NCBI GenBank assembly: GCA_002366565.1
Contig: DFBJ01000009.1
Coordinates: 186,001 to 250,000, forward strand
Length of the DNA stretch: 64,000 bases
Direction of reading: 5' to 3'
Origin: Bacteriovoracaceae bacterium UBA3083
GTDB taxonomy: Bacteria; Bdellovibrionota; Bacteriovoracia; Bacteriovoracales; Bacteriovoracaceae
Shown: one piece after another, positions 8,130 to 17,103 of the stretch
Numbering within the stretch: the first letter of the stretch is position 1
Layout: the number at the start of each line of letters is the position of its first letter
Notes under the pieces: generated by a model
What the model was told of the DNA's origin: nothing
The model's input: only the letters and a program-made list of their open reading frames with translations
The model's database searches: none
Made by a program: the position numbers and the translations under genes

Positions 8130-9738
8130 TTCTTCTACTTAAGACTAGAGAAATAATAATAAGAGTCATTACAATAAATAGAGTTGGGAAAATTCCATAC
8201 TCTTGATATATAGTTCTTGCTCTATCTCTGGTCTTAAGAGTTACATCTTGTACTACTTCTTTAAAAATTGGACTTCTCTCAGTTTCACTACCATCTTGAT
8301 ATATAATTGATGTAATACCTGTATTAGTCATTCGAACAATAGGAATGTTAAACTCTAAAGCCCTCCATTTCGCTAAAAAGAGGTGTTGTTCAGGCTCTGA
8401 AGTCTCACCATACCAACTATCATTTGTTAAATTTATGAGAAAGTTTGGTTGAGTATCTAATGTATTGAGGTTCTTTCTTATGAAGTTTGAAAAAAGAATT
8501 TCATAGCAAATAGATGCACTAAAAGGGGTTCCTTTTTGTGTTCTAAATAAAGTGAACTTTTCTCCATTAGCAAAGAATGAAATGTTTTGAATGTACTTTG
8601 CAAGATATTGATTGAGAGATCCAAAAGGTAGCCCTTCACCAAATGGAATAAGTTTTATTTTATGAAATTTATTTTTTAGTCTTCCATCCTTTGCAAAGTG
8701 AAAGGCAGCATTGTATTCAGTTTGAAAGTCATAATCATTTTTAATTGATGACTTATCATAACCACCCGTGAAAATTTCAGCATTTGTTCTTCTTGAAACT
8801 TCTCTCATTAACTCCGGAGTAAACCTAGGGTCTATCTCCATCTTTACTGAGTTTAAAAGCCTTGGATAAGCTGTTTCTGGCCAGACAATAAGGTCAATAG
8901 GAGCAGAGCTTTCTTGAGTACTGAGTCTTAAATAACGTTCATAAACTTCATTGAAGGCATAAGGCTTACCACTTTCAGAGTTTACTTTTACAAAATTTCC
9001 AATGTTGGCCTGAACAAGTCTGAGGTTGTGTGACACAGAGTCGAATTCATCTGTTTTCTTAAGCGGGAGAGCAATATTTGCGGCTAGAAAAATACAAGCT
9101 GTGATAAGAGATAATTTTTCAAGCCTATTATATTTAAGCTTATGAGAAATCGTAAGTGCTAACCAAAAGTTAATAAATGAGAATATTGGAGCTCCAAAAA
9201 TTGGTGCAAGTCCAAGATAAGGTGCAAAGCTTAGCCAGCTATGGCCCATGTGAGCTGGAAATTGTTGAGGAGTAAATCTTTCAACAAGTGTAAGTGCAAG
9301 AGCATAGATCAGATGCCTGCTTGAAATAGATGAAACTAGTGATGAAGACTTTACAGAGAACTTCTTATAGAGACGATGTCCTAATACAAAGATAATTAAA
9401 TGAGGGCATATGATAAGAGAGAAGAATAAACCAAGACCCCAGTTTAAAGGGAAGGGAATATCTCCAAAAACTTTAAGGGTTTCAGGAATCCAGTAATATC
9501 CTAAAAGATTGTAACCAATAGAGAATGAGAGAACACTTAGTAGGTCTCGCCAAATTGATCTCTCTAGCATTTCATTTTTAGTAAAGGCTAGTGAGTATAA
9601 TAGAAGTGACATCCCTATAATTGTTCCAAGTGGGAACGATGGGGCGAACTCCATTGGAAATGATGTTGCGTAAAATGCTCCACCTATTAATGGTATTAAG
9701 ACTGCAGTGATCCATTTATTTGAAAACGGAGAATTCAT
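8113..9738 (-). CDS. lnt: Apolipoprotein N-acyltransferase
   Basis: Adds the third acyl chain to the N-terminal Cys of lipoproteins in the inner membrane. The N-terminal half has several membrane helices and the C-terminal half is a nitrilase-like domain with the catalytic triad in context: Glu in WPETAYP, Lys in KIKLIPFGEGLPFG, Cys in SICYEILF. A last membrane helix closes the protein. I choose the ATG at 9738 (541 aa), preceded by AAGAGA; an upstream in-frame start would add 20 polar residues. It fits the many lipoprotein precursors in this window. Confidence 0.94.
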   Translation of the reverse strand: MNSPFSNKWITAVLIPLIGGAFYATSFPMEFAPSFPLGTIIGMSLLLYSLAFTKNEMLERSIWRDLLSVLSFSIGYNLLGYYWIPETLKVFGDIPFPLNWGLGLFFSLIICPHLIIFVLGHRLYKKFSVKSSSLVSSISSRHLIYALALTLVERFTPQQFPAHMGHSWLSFAPYLGLAPIFGAPIFSFINFWLALTISHKLKYNRLEKLSLITACIFLAANIALPLKKTDEFDSVSHNLRLVQANIGNFVKVNSESGKPYAFNEVYERYLRLSTQESSAPIDLIVWPETAYPRLLNSVKMEIDPRFTPELMREVSRRTNAEIFTGGYDKSSIKNDYDFQTEYNAAFHFAKDGRLKNKFHKIKLIPFGEGLPFGSLNQYLAKYIQNISFFANGEKFTLFRTQKGTPFSASICYEILFSNFIRKNLNTLDTQPNFLINLTNDSWYGETSEPEQHLFLAKWRALEFNIPIVRMTNTGITSIIYQDGSETERSPIFKEVVQDVTLKTRDRARTIYQEYGIFPTLFIVMTLIIISLVLSRRTKNLD

Positions 9739-9827
9739 AATTATCTCTTTTTTAATAAAATTTGATTTGATAATACTGATCAAACAAGAAATTGCCAATT
9801 TTGAATATTTAATAGTACAATTTTAAT

Positions 9828-10484
9828 ATGGAAGTACAAATAGACCCAAGGAAGGGAAACTCTAATTTTTTAAAATCACCAATTAAAGAGATTCAGCGTT
9901 GTCAGCAGTGTAGTTCTGTATTTATTGACAATGGTGAGTGTGAAACTTGTGGGTATCAGCTAAATTATGATTTCTTAGGAGATCCTCTTGGTGAAAAGAG
10001 TTTCTATAGTATTAGGGAAAACTACTGGGAAAGCCTTGGGCCACTAACTCGTCTACATGAAGACCTAGAACATTTTGATTCTCCAAATTTCAATAGATAT
10101 AAAAGAAAAATTCTAATGAGATATAATGTTCTTTTAGATTACTTCTATAATAGAAGTAACTATAGGCTAGAAGATAGAAATTTATATCTACAGGAGTTTA
10201 CCGACCTAATCATTGAATTAGTGAAGTACGGTGTAAATGAAAAAGAATTATGGAAGAATGTTGATGAAAGTCCAGAACTTCAAGCTCTTTATCAAAAGAT
10301 AAATGAATCTATTAAATACGCCAAAGAAGTAAAGGATGAGTCTCCTTCTCTTTTATTAAGTCTTTTAGATTATAAGGTGTTTGGTTTAGTGAGAGTTGGT
10401 GTGATAGCGTTTACGTTCTTAGGGGGACTAGGTGTAGTATCAGCTGCGCTATCATTGTACCGTTATATGCTTTTTAATTATTAG
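9828..10484 (+). CDS. Zinc-ribbon protein with C-terminal membrane segment
   Basis: Not a family I can name. The 218-residue product has a zinc ribbon near the N-terminus (CQQC at about 24-27 and CETC at about 38-41), a helical middle rich in charged and aromatic residues, and one hydrophobic segment near the C-terminus (VGVIAFTFLGGLGVVSAAL). It is probably tail-anchored with the zinc module in the cytoplasm. It is divergent from lnt (start-to-start gap 89 bases) and its stop overlaps that of the subtilase by 4 bases. Confidence 0.72.
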   Translation: MEVQIDPRKGNSNFLKSPIKEIQRCQQCSSVFIDNGECETCGYQLNYDFLGDPLGEKSFYSIRENYWESLGPLTRLHEDLEHFDSPNFNRYKRKILMRYNVLLDYFYNRSNYRLEDRNLYLQEFTDLIIELVKYGVNEKELWKNVDESPELQALYQKINESIKYAKEVKDESPSLLLSLLDYKVFGLVRVGVIAFTFLGGLGVVSAALSLYRYMLFNY

Positions 10485-11713
10485 TTTGCTCTTCTTAAAA
10501 AGATTTTACCTTTTTCGCTCTTCTTATTAAATCTTTGAGCTACTTCTCTTTTTACGTTTGAATCCTTTGCAATATTTGTAGGTCTATTAGATTCTCTTGT
10601 AAATTCTGCTGCTAGTGTATGTGCTTTTGAAGCATCTAATCTTCCGCCTGAAGCACACTTTGTTGCAAGAGTGATTTCTTGCTTTGCAGATTTTTTAATT
10701 ATTAACTTTAAGTCTTCAGCAGATAGTTGAGGGTAGTGAGACTTTATTAGTGCTGCTACTCCAGATACAAATGCTGTTGCTTGACTTGTTCCTGTTAAAT
10801 ATCCCGATCTATTATGAGGTAGAGAAGATTTAATTCTATACCCAGGAGCTGAGATATCTACTGTTCTTTTTCCATAGTTAGATGAAGAGAGAACCTGCTT
10901 TGTTTGATTGTGAGCTGTAACAGTTATAATGTTTTTTAATCCGTAACTTGCTGGGTAGTAAGCATTATCTTTATTATCGATATCTGATTCTTCATTACCA
11001 GCTGCTGCAACAACAAGGATTCCTTTTTCTTCTGCTTTCTTTAGGATTTCAAGCTCTCTTCTGTCTGGCTCTGGTCCACCGCCTGAGTAATTGATTACAT
11101 CAACACCCATACTTACAGCATATTCTAAGGCTTCAATTGTAGAGTTTAGGTTATCTTGTCCATTTGCTGTTTTATTATAGTACTTAAGAGTAAGGATCTT
11201 AACTTTTGGAAATACACTTTTTACAATACCTGCAACGTGAGTCCCATGTCCGTGATCATCAAGAGGCTTATTAGCAGAAGTCTTTCCTTTAGAAAAATCA
11301 ACTCCATAATTCAGTAAGCTTTCGTGTCCTTGAAGAACGTGAATATTATTTTTAAGAAATGGATGTTCTGGATCAATACCTGTATCGATTACAGCTACAA
11401 CGATATCTTTCTTTTTCTTGAAATTCTTCCAAGCTTCAATAAGGTTGATTGAAGATGTCTTATTGTCTGGATCGATTCCCCAACTAGCATAAGACGACTT
11501 TAGAAGATTTAGATCTAATGAGTCAGCATCTCTTACTACAGCTTCACTCGCTTTGAAGTATTTCTTCTTTGTTATCTTCTTAAGCATTGCAGGAGAAAGA
11601 CTAGATTTTCTAGCTGTTCCTGAATCGGCATAAGCAGAGTGAGTCACAAGGCTTAGTGAAAGTCCTAAGCTTAGAAGTGCTTTAATGAGTTTTGGTCTAA
11701 GTTGTTTTGACAT
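10481..11713 (-). CDS. Secreted subtilisin-like serine protease (S8)
   Basis: A 410-residue secreted protease. A signal peptide ends near residue 29 (HSAYA), followed by about 70 residues that could be a short propeptide. The catalytic domain carries Asp110 (AVIDTGID), His154 (DDHGHGTHVAG), the oxyanion Asn240 (AAAGNEES) and Ser310 (GTSQATAFVSG). The Ser motif differs from the usual GTSMATPHV by lacking Met and Pro. The start at 11713 is chosen because GGAG lies 8 bases upstream and the signal peptide begins there; longer in-frame starts exist. The basic tail after the protease domain may be a targeting or retention segment. Confidence 0.93.
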   Translation of the reverse strand: MSKQLRPKLIKALLSLGLSLSLVTHSAYADSGTARKSSLSPAMLKKITKKKYFKASEAVVRDADSLDLNLLKSSYASWGIDPDNKTSSINLIEAWKNFKKKKDIVVAVIDTGIDPEHPFLKNNIHVLQGHESLLNYGVDFSKGKTSANKPLDDHGHGTHVAGIVKSVFPKVKILTLKYYNKTANGQDNLNSTIEALEYAVSMGVDVINYSGGGPEPDRRELEILKKAEEKGILVVAAAGNEESDIDNKDNAYYPASYGLKNIITVTAHNQTKQVLSSSNYGKRTVDISAPGYRIKSSLPHNRSGYLTGTSQATAFVSGVAALIKSHYPQLSAEDLKLIIKKSAKQEITLATKCASGGRLDASKAHTLAAEFTRESNRPTNIAKDSNVKREVAQRFNKKSEKGKIFLRRAN

Positions 11714-12085
11714 TAGATTAGTCTCCATCGCAATAATAATCGATTTTTTTAGAAATGTCTCTTTTGAGAACACTTCAGTACACACCTGTTATATAAGCAA
11801 GGATTGGGCCAAAAAGTACTCCATGTATTCAACTAGTTATGTAGAGTAAGTGTGTAGAAAATTGTCTAACCTTAAGAAAAGTGTATAAAAAATAGTCATT
11901 ACAAAGAAAAGGCCGTCTAAAGTTTGGATGGTCAATTTGGTGACAGATCCCTGTGCGAAATGGCCCTAGTTTCATTATAATTGTCCTAACAAACTGAAAA
12001 TAGATTCCTTAATTTGGCATATCAATTGCTTTTAGTATTAGTGTGATCACGGATCGATCACTAGAAAAGTAACAAGGATGTTGAA
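11714..12085. other. 372-base intergenic region between two divergent genes
   Basis: No convincing gene is seen. The left part is the leader of the subtilase gene and includes an A+T-rich box (complement of TTATATAA near 11789-11796) that could be a -10. The middle (about 11900-11960) is richer in G and C with two GGCC stretches but I see no strong hairpin. The right end holds the promoter-like boxes and palindrome listed for the small lipoprotein. Confidence 0.5.
12014..12061 (+). promoter_or_regulatory. Putative promoter and palindromic operator of the small lipoprotein gene
   Basis: TTGGCA (12014-12019), a 16-base spacer and TATTAG (12036-12041) form a plausible sigma-70 promoter. Immediately downstream lies GTGATC-N7-GATCAC (12043-12048 and 12056-12061), a perfect inverted repeat overlapping the expected start of transcription. 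A dyad there suggests a repressor site. The boxes match consensus only partly. Confidence 0.35.
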
Positions 12086-12301
12086 ATGAAATCATTATTA
12101 TCACTCTCATTTATTTTCACTGTCTTACTTACGGCCACTTCTTGTCAAAGCCAGGGAAGTAGATCTCTAAAAAGTCATGAAGATATTAGAAATGAGATAA
12201 GTTTTAAACACAATTCAAAACTTGAAATGGATGTATCCAGAATTGTTAAAACTGCCTCTAGAACTAAAAGCGTACAATTTTTTGCACCTAAAATAAATTA
12301 A
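12086..12301 (+). CDS. Small lipoprotein
   Basis: A 71-residue lipoprotein precursor with a signal peptide ending in a lipobox (LTATSC, Cys at residue 20); the mature part is about 50 residues, basic, with no recognised domain. AAGGATG lies upstream at good ribosome-site spacing. Its stop overlaps the end of the HlyIII-type gene by 4 bases tail to tail. Confidence 0.7.
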   Translation: MKSLLSLSFIFTVLLTATSCQSQGSRSLKSHEDIRNEISFKHNSKLEMDVSRIVKTASRTKSVQFFAPKIN

Positions 12302-12936
12302 GCAACTTTGATACAAATATAATGAGATAGGCTACCGGCTAAAACAAAGAGATGCCAGATAGCGTGAGTATAGGGGATCTTCTTCAGTGAATAGAAGATA
12401 ACTCCTACGGAATAAAATCCACCGCTAATGGCAAGCCATTTAATTCCATCTGCTGAGAGACCTGGCTCTACTTGTGGCCAAAAGAAAACTACTAACCAAC
12501 CCATTAGTAAGTATGTTGATGTAGATACTATCTTATTAGATTTCTTCGCTTTTAACTTATAAATAGTACCCACTAGGGCTATAGACCAAACAATAACAGT
12601 AACAAGAGTTCCTATGTCTCCACCAACTCTATTCAGCATCAGAGGAGTGTATGAGCCTGCAATAAGGTAGTAGATGCAGATATGATCTAGCTTTTTAAAA
12701 AGAGCCTTCTTCTTCTCGCTTTTTACAATGTGATATAGAGAAGAGGAAGTATAAAGAGCAATGAGGGAAAGTCCGTAGGCGAGATAGCTGATAATTGCCG
12801 TACTGCTGTGTGATTGTATACCGATACTGATGAGAGATATTAGGGCGTAGATTGAGAGGATCACTCCAAGAATATGAGTTAAGTAATTCGCAATCTCTTC
12901 GTTTTCAGTATATCCGCTGATATTCTTTACTTTCAT
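12298..12936 (-). CDS. Hemolysin III family (PAQR-type) membrane protein
   Basis: A 212-residue protein with about seven membrane helices and the family's metal-site residues: the His of NYLTHILG, SSSLYH, LDHICIYYLIAGSYTP, and HAIWHLFVLAGSLSHY near the C-terminus. Relatives include E. coli YqfA/TrhA and Bacillus hemolysin III; the PAQR superfamily fold binds zinc through Ser, Asp and His residues and may have hydrolase activity on lipids. The label hemolysin is historical and not evidence of cytolysis. Confidence 0.92.
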   Translation of the reverse strand: MKVKNISGYTENEEIANYLTHILGVILSIYALISLISIGIQSHSSTAIISYLAYGLSLIALYTSSSLYHIVKSEKKKALFKKLDHICIYYLIAGSYTPLMLNRVGGDIGTLVTVIVWSIALVGTIYKLKAKKSNKIVSTSTYLLMGWLVVFFWPQVEPGLSADGIKWLAISGGFYSVGVIFYSLKKIPYTHAIWHLFVLAGSLSHYICIKVA

Positions 12937-13003
12937 CTCTGTACTATAGCGCTTTTAAGATAAATAGATAGGGGATTGGAGGGCTATTACAATTATTTTA
13001 CAT

Positions 13004-13028
13004 AAAAAAAGGAGCAATAAATTGCTCC
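13004..13028 (-). terminator. Intrinsic terminator of dksA
   Basis: Read on the minus strand, GGAGCAA, a 4-base loop and TTGCTCC form a perfect 7-bp stem (13011-13028) followed by seven T (complement of 13004-13010). It lies 28 bases after the dksA stop. Confidence 0.85.
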
Positions 13029-13055
13029 TTAAGTTTGAACTCTATCTTTAAAAGC

Positions 13056-13427
13056 TTAGCCTATATGACTAAATCTTCCTTGCTCACGTTCTTGTTCTTC
13101 AGCATGTGTAATACAAAGAGTTGTCCAAGGTTGGTTTTCAAGCCTCTTAGTCCCAATAGGGTCGTCACAATCTTCACAGTACCCATAAGTTCCATCTTCT
13201 ACTCGGTCTAGAGCTTCTTCAATCGCTCTTAGCTTTCCAAGTTCTCTTTGGCGCATATTGAAAGTAACCTGTTGATTTATCACACTTTGTGCAAGGTCTG
13301 CTTCATCGGCTAAGTCATCACTTGAGATTTTTAGGTCTTCAGTTGATTTTAGTAGCCCGCCATTAAGAATATCCTGACGTTTCTTTAGTAAAATTTCCTT
13401 AAAGTGTTCGAGATTGACCTTTCCCAT
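13056..13427 (-). CDS. dksA: DksA/TraR family RNA polymerase-binding transcription factor
   Basis: A 123-residue protein with a coiled coil (about residues 8-75) with acidic tip DDLADEADLA at 37-46, where DksA places the residues that reach the RNA polymerase active site with ppGpp. A C-terminal zinc finger has ligands Cys84, Cys87, Cys105 and His108 (CEDC and CITH), so His replaces the usual fourth Cys. A strong AAGGAGG site precedes the chosen ATG at 13427; longer in-frame starts lack one. Role inferred from family: stringent control of stable RNA and amino acid genes. Confidence 0.9.
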   Translation of the reverse strand: MGKVNLEHFKEILLKKRQDILNGGLLKSTEDLKISSDDLADEADLAQSVINQQVTFNMRQRELGKLRAIEEALDRVEDGTYGYCEDCDDPIGTKRLENQPWTTLCITHAEEQEREQGRFSHIG

Positions 13428-13601
13428 ACTATTCCTCCTTGAATACTTGGCAACAACAATTGGTTTATGTTGAGCATGGTTGGCCCACACATTATTGTAA
13501 ACATTGGCCGTGTACAATACAAGCTAAAAATTATGCAGGGTGATTAAGTAGGTTTTATTGAAATAGGAGATTAAGTTAGTCGGATAATAAAGGAGTCTTT
13601 T

Positions 13602-14078
13602 ATGAATAAGAAAGAAGCAGCAAAGGCAATTGGTCATATTCCATCTGGCCTATTTATTGTCGCAACATCTGAAGGTGGAAGAAAAGAAGGATATTTAGCA
13701 AGCTGGGTTCAGCAAGTTAGCTTTGACCCACTACTTATATCCATAGCCATAAATAAGGACAGACCAGGTTATGATGCCATTAAGGCAGGGAAAACTTTTA
13801 CAGTGAATGTAGTAGGTGAGCATGAGATGGGTTACCTAAAACATTTTTGGAGCGGATATGATCCAGCGGATTCTCCATTTGATAAAATAGAAAATAGCCT
13901 GACTGAGTCTGGAGGACTTGTGTTGAAAGATGCAAAGTCGGTTCTTGAGTGTCGATTAAAGGAATCTATAAATCCAGGCGATCATGAAATTATAATTGCT
14001 GAAGTAACGGCTAGCTATGTCTTAAGTGAAGGTGCACCTATAAAAGTACACACAAGAACAACTGGGCTAGATTACTAG
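13602..14078 (+). CDS. Flavin reductase-like (FMN-binding split barrel) protein
   Basis: A 158-residue protein matching the flavin reductase-like domain: IPSGLFIVAT near the N-terminus, LASWVQQVSFDPLLISIAI (flavin-binding strands), FTVNVVGE, and HEIIIAEV in the second half. Such proteins are FMN reductases, flavoredoxins or partners of two-component monooxygenases. No monooxygenase lies nearby, so the partner is unknown. A GGAG site precedes the ATG. Confidence 0.85.
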   Translation: MNKKEAAKAIGHIPSGLFIVATSEGGRKEGYLASWVQQVSFDPLLISIAINKDRPGYDAIKAGKTFTVNVVGEHEMGYLKHFWSGYDPADSPFDKIENSLTESGGLVLKDAKSVLECRLKESINPGDHEIIIAEVTASYVLSEGAPIKVHTRTTGLDY

Positions 14079-14097
14079 GAGAGAGACAAGGGGAGAT

Positions 14098-15129
14098 CTA
14101 TTTCTTATTTAGATCTCTCCAAGATTTTCCTTTTCTATTTTTTGATTTCTTTTGAAACTCATTAACTGCATTTCTATGCTGTTTATAAGTTTCAGAGAAG
14201 ATATGTGTTCCATCATTTTTACTGACGAAGTAGAGAAATTTGTGACTCGCAGGATTTAAAACAGCCTTAATAGACTCTAGTCCTGGATTTGAAATAGGGC
14301 CTGCTGGAAGTGCAGGAATCTTATAAGTATTATAAGGAGTCTTTTCTAAAAGATGCTTCTTTCTTAAATTACCATTGTAGTTTTCCCAAATACCATAAAT
14401 TGTCGTTGGGTCAGATTGGAGTCTCATCTTCTTCTTTAGTCTATTGTGAAAGACTCCTGCAATTTGTGGTCTTTCAAAGCTAGCCCCTGTCTCTTTTTCG
14501 ACTACTGAAGCTAAAATAATAACAGAGTGTTTTGAGAGATTAGATTTAGAAAAATCTACTTCAGAAGTTTTATCATTGAAAACATTTACCATTGTCTTAA
14601 TAACTGTTTTAGCTGGAGTATTCTTCGCAAAATGATAAGTCTCAGGATAGAGGTAACCTTCTAATCTTGAAGCTGGAATTCCAAGAGAAGAAACAAAGTC
14701 TGGATCTTTTGATAATTTAATAAAATCATCTTTACTAGTAATTTTTTGAGACTCTAGTATATCTGCAACTTGATATAAGTTCTTTCCTTCAGGGATTGTT
14801 ACTGAGACTGTTTGTCCTTTACCAGTAGTTAGGATGTCAATTACCTGTAACATATTTGTTCCAGGCTTAATGATATAGTTTCCAGCTTTGAAACTTCCCA
14901 TTGATCCTTTTATCTTATTATAGCGATAAAATAGTTTTGAACTATTGATAAGATCTTCTTTAGCTAAGTGATGATTGATCTTAGCAAAACCTTCTCCGGG
15001 CTTAATTACAAAGACTTTCTCTGGACCTGTGTATTCCCAAATAGCGATAGAGTGATAAACTTTTAGACTTCCACCAATGATTCCAAGTAGAGGTCCTAGC
15101 AATAAGATAATGATGTGTTTTTTTGTCAT
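14098..15129 (-). CDS. mltG: Endolytic murein transglycosylase MltG
   Basis: MltG cleaves nascent glycan strands at the inner membrane and is thought to set their length. The 343-residue protein has an N-terminal membrane anchor (about 5-25), a LysM-like region (VFVIKPGEGFAKI; VSVTIPEGKNLYQVADIL), then the YceG catalytic domain with LEGYLYPETY, the catalytic Glu in ASVVEKETG, RLQSDPTTIYG, and LPAGPISNPGL. All hallmarks are present. ruvX starts 49 bases upstream of it, matching the frequent mltG-ruvX association. Confidence 0.95.
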   Translation of the reverse strand: MTKKHIIILLLGPLLGIIGGSLKVYHSIAIWEYTGPEKVFVIKPGEGFAKINHHLAKEDLINSSKLFYRYNKIKGSMGSFKAGNYIIKPGTNMLQVIDILTTGKGQTVSVTIPEGKNLYQVADILESQKITSKDDFIKLSKDPDFVSSLGIPASRLEGYLYPETYHFAKNTPAKTVIKTMVNVFNDKTSEVDFSKSNLSKHSVIILASVVEKETGASFERPQIAGVFHNRLKKKMRLQSDPTTIYGIWENYNGNLRKKHLLEKTPYNTYKIPALPAGPISNPGLESIKAVLNPASHKFLYFVSKNDGTHIFSETYKQHRNAVNEFQKKSKNRKGKSWRDLNKK

Positions 15130-15178
15130 AGTTGTCTCAGGATAATGGGCAATATCGATCTCGACAAGCCTAAAGAAA

Positions 15179-15640
15179 TTAATTCCTCATGAAGTCTTCT
15201 AAGATGATTGTTGCAGCAACTTCATCAATTCTTTTAGGATCTATCTTAAAGTTAAATTGAGGAGAGTTCATCATTCTTTCTTCGGCAGCTGTAGAAGAGA
15301 GAGTTTCATCTTGTTCAAAGATATCTATATTTGGGAATTGAGTTTTTAGCTTTTCTTGGAATGCTCGAACACGTTTAGTCATTTCAGATTCATTACCATC
15401 TAGATAGTAGGGGATACCTAGAACGATGACTTCAACAAAGTCCTCATCAACTATATAGGTCAATTCTTCAATTAACTGTTCATCACTTTTGTAAATAACT
15501 CTTCCTCGAGCTTGAGGAAAGGGTTCTCTTCCTGGGCAATAGCAGGCGAGGCCAGTGACTTTCGTACCATAATCGATAGAAAGGATGTTCAAGCCTTTGA
15601 ATTTGTTGAAGTTTTTGTAGTTTTCGAATTCGTTTTGCAT
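15179..15640 (-). CDS. ruvX: RuvX/YqgF family Holliday junction resolvase-like nuclease
   Basis: RNase H-fold nuclease family implicated in pre-16S rRNA processing and Holliday junction resolution. Motifs: SIDYGTK with catalytic Asp23, VLGIPYYLDGNES, DETLSSTAAEE and DEVAATIILEDFM with the last acidic residue. The ATG at 15640 gives 153 residues; an in-frame TTG at 15679 would add 13 and is possible, since neither has a clear ribosome site. It precedes mltG on the same strand and is divergent from rho. Confidence 0.88.
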   Translation of the reverse strand: MQNEFENYKNFNKFKGLNILSIDYGTKVTGLACYCPGREPFPQARGRVIYKSDEQLIEELTYIVDEDFVEVIVLGIPYYLDGNESEMTKRVRAFQEKLKTQFPNIDIFEQDETLSSTAAEERMMNSPQFNFKIDPKRIDEVAATIILEDFMRN

Positions 15641-15832
15641 AAGTGAATATTTTGTAACTAAAATTTTGCCCTGTGGCAAGTATAATCATCTTGACATAAT
15701 TACGCTGCATCATTGATAATTGAGGAACAAAATCAGTTATAACTTCCCTCGAAATTAATACCTAACAAAGCCTCGGGGCGTGAGAACCACAAATTATAAT
15801 CCAAAATTAAAAATTATCAGGAGATAGGATTA

Positions 15833-17080
15833 ATGCACCTTAATGACCTAAGAGAAAAGGAAATTAAAGAACTCATTAAAATGGGTGAAAAATTAAAAGT
15901 AGAAAATGCTTCGGGAATGAAAACTCACGAATTAATTTTTGCTCTTTTAAAGACTTCCGCAAAGAATAAAGAAGATATCTTTGGTTCTGGTGTCCTTGAA
16001 ATTCTTCCAGATGGTTTTGGATTTTTAAGATCACCTGGTTATAACTACCTTCCTGGAGCTGATGATATTTATGTATCACCAAGTCAGATTAGAAGATTTG
16101 GTTTAAGAAAAGGTGACTCAGTTGAAGGTCAAATTAGACCACCAAAAGATAACGAGAGATACTTCGCACTTCTAAAAGTTCAGACTATTAATGGTCAAAC
16201 TCCAGAAGGACATAAGAAGACAGTTCTATTTGATAACTTAACTCCTCTTTACCCTGAAAAACAAATTAACTTAGAGTCTAAGCCAACTAATTATTCAACA
16301 AGAATGATTAACTTATTTGTTCCTCAAGGTTTTGGTCAGAGATGTTTAATTGTTGCACCTCCAAAAGCTGGTAAGACAATGCTTCTTCAAGAAGTAGCAA
16401 ACTCTATTACTGATAATCATCCAGATGCAAAACTTATTGTTCTTCTTATTGATGAAAGACCAGAAGAAGTAACAGATATGAAGAGAAACGTTCAGGCAGA
16501 AGTTGTTTCATCTACATTTGATGAGCCAGCAAACCGTCACGTTCAAGTTGCAGAGATGGTTCTTGAAAAAGCGAAGCGTTTAACTGAAGCAGGTAAGGAT
16601 GTTGTTATTCTTCTTGATTCAATCACTCGTCTTGCTCGTGCATATAACACTGTAGTTCCTCCTTCTGGGAAAATCCTTTCTGGTGGTGTTGATTCAAATG
16701 CACTACACAGACCAAAGAGATTCTTTGGAGCAGCAAGAAATATTGAAAATGGTGGATCTTTAACAATTATTGCAACTGCACTCGTTGATACTGGTTCAAG
16801 AATGGATGAAGTTATCTTTGAAGAGTTCAAAGGAACTGGTAACTCTGAAATTCAACTAGATAGAAAGTTACTAGAGAAGAGAATTTTCCCAGCTCTAGAT
16901 ATTAATAAGTCATCAACACGTAAAGAAGATCTTCTTATGGATCCTCTAGACCTTCAAAGAACTTATGTTTTAAGAAAAGTTCTTCACCCAATGTCTACGA
17001 TTGATGCAATGGAGTTTATGCTCCAAAGAGTAACTAAGACTAAGACGAATGCTGAGTTCTTAGAATCAATGAACTCTTAA
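15833..17080 (+). CDS. rho: Transcription termination factor Rho
   Basis: RNA-dependent hexameric ATPase that ends transcription. The 415-residue protein is of standard length: an N-terminal RNA-binding fold (GVLEILPDGFGFLRS, YVSPSQIRRFGLRKGD), Walker A (APPKAGKTML), Walker B region (VILLDSITRLARAYN), Q-loop/R-loop regions (PSGKILSGGVD, and EEFKGTGNSE). An AGGAGA site precedes the ATG. A 190-base gap to ruvX contains a TATAAT box at 15795-15800 without a good -35. Confidence 0.98.
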   Translation: MHLNDLREKEIKELIKMGEKLKVENASGMKTHELIFALLKTSAKNKEDIFGSGVLEILPDGFGFLRSPGYNYLPGADDIYVSPSQIRRFGLRKGDSVEGQIRPPKDNERYFALLKVQTINGQTPEGHKKTVLFDNLTPLYPEKQINLESKPTNYSTRMINLFVPQGFGQRCLIVAPPKAGKTMLLQEVANSITDNHPDAKLIVLLIDERPEEVTDMKRNVQAEVVSSTFDEPANRHVQVAEMVLEKAKRLTEAGKDVVILLDSITRLARAYNTVVPPSGKILSGGVDSNALHRPKRFFGAARNIENGGSLTIIATALVDTGSRMDEVIFEEFKGTGNSEIQLDRKLLEKRIFPALDINKSSTRKEDLLMDPLDLQRTYVLRKVLHPMSTIDAMEFMLQRVTKTKTNAEFLESMNS

Positions 17081-17103
17081 AGAAAAATATTTTTAAAAGT
17101 ACG

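Noticed and set aside
11880..11990. Small RNA in the long intergenic region
   Set aside because: No clear stem with terminator and no promoter in the right place; sequence alone is insufficient.
12298..12936. Hemolytic toxin
   Set aside because: Hemolysin III is a family name for membrane proteins of the PAQR type; the sequence gives no sign of secretion or pore formation.
14092..14118. Hairpin GGAGATCTA ... TAGATCTC at the mltG end as terminator
   Set aside because: No run of T follows on either strand and one arm is inside the mltG coding sequence.
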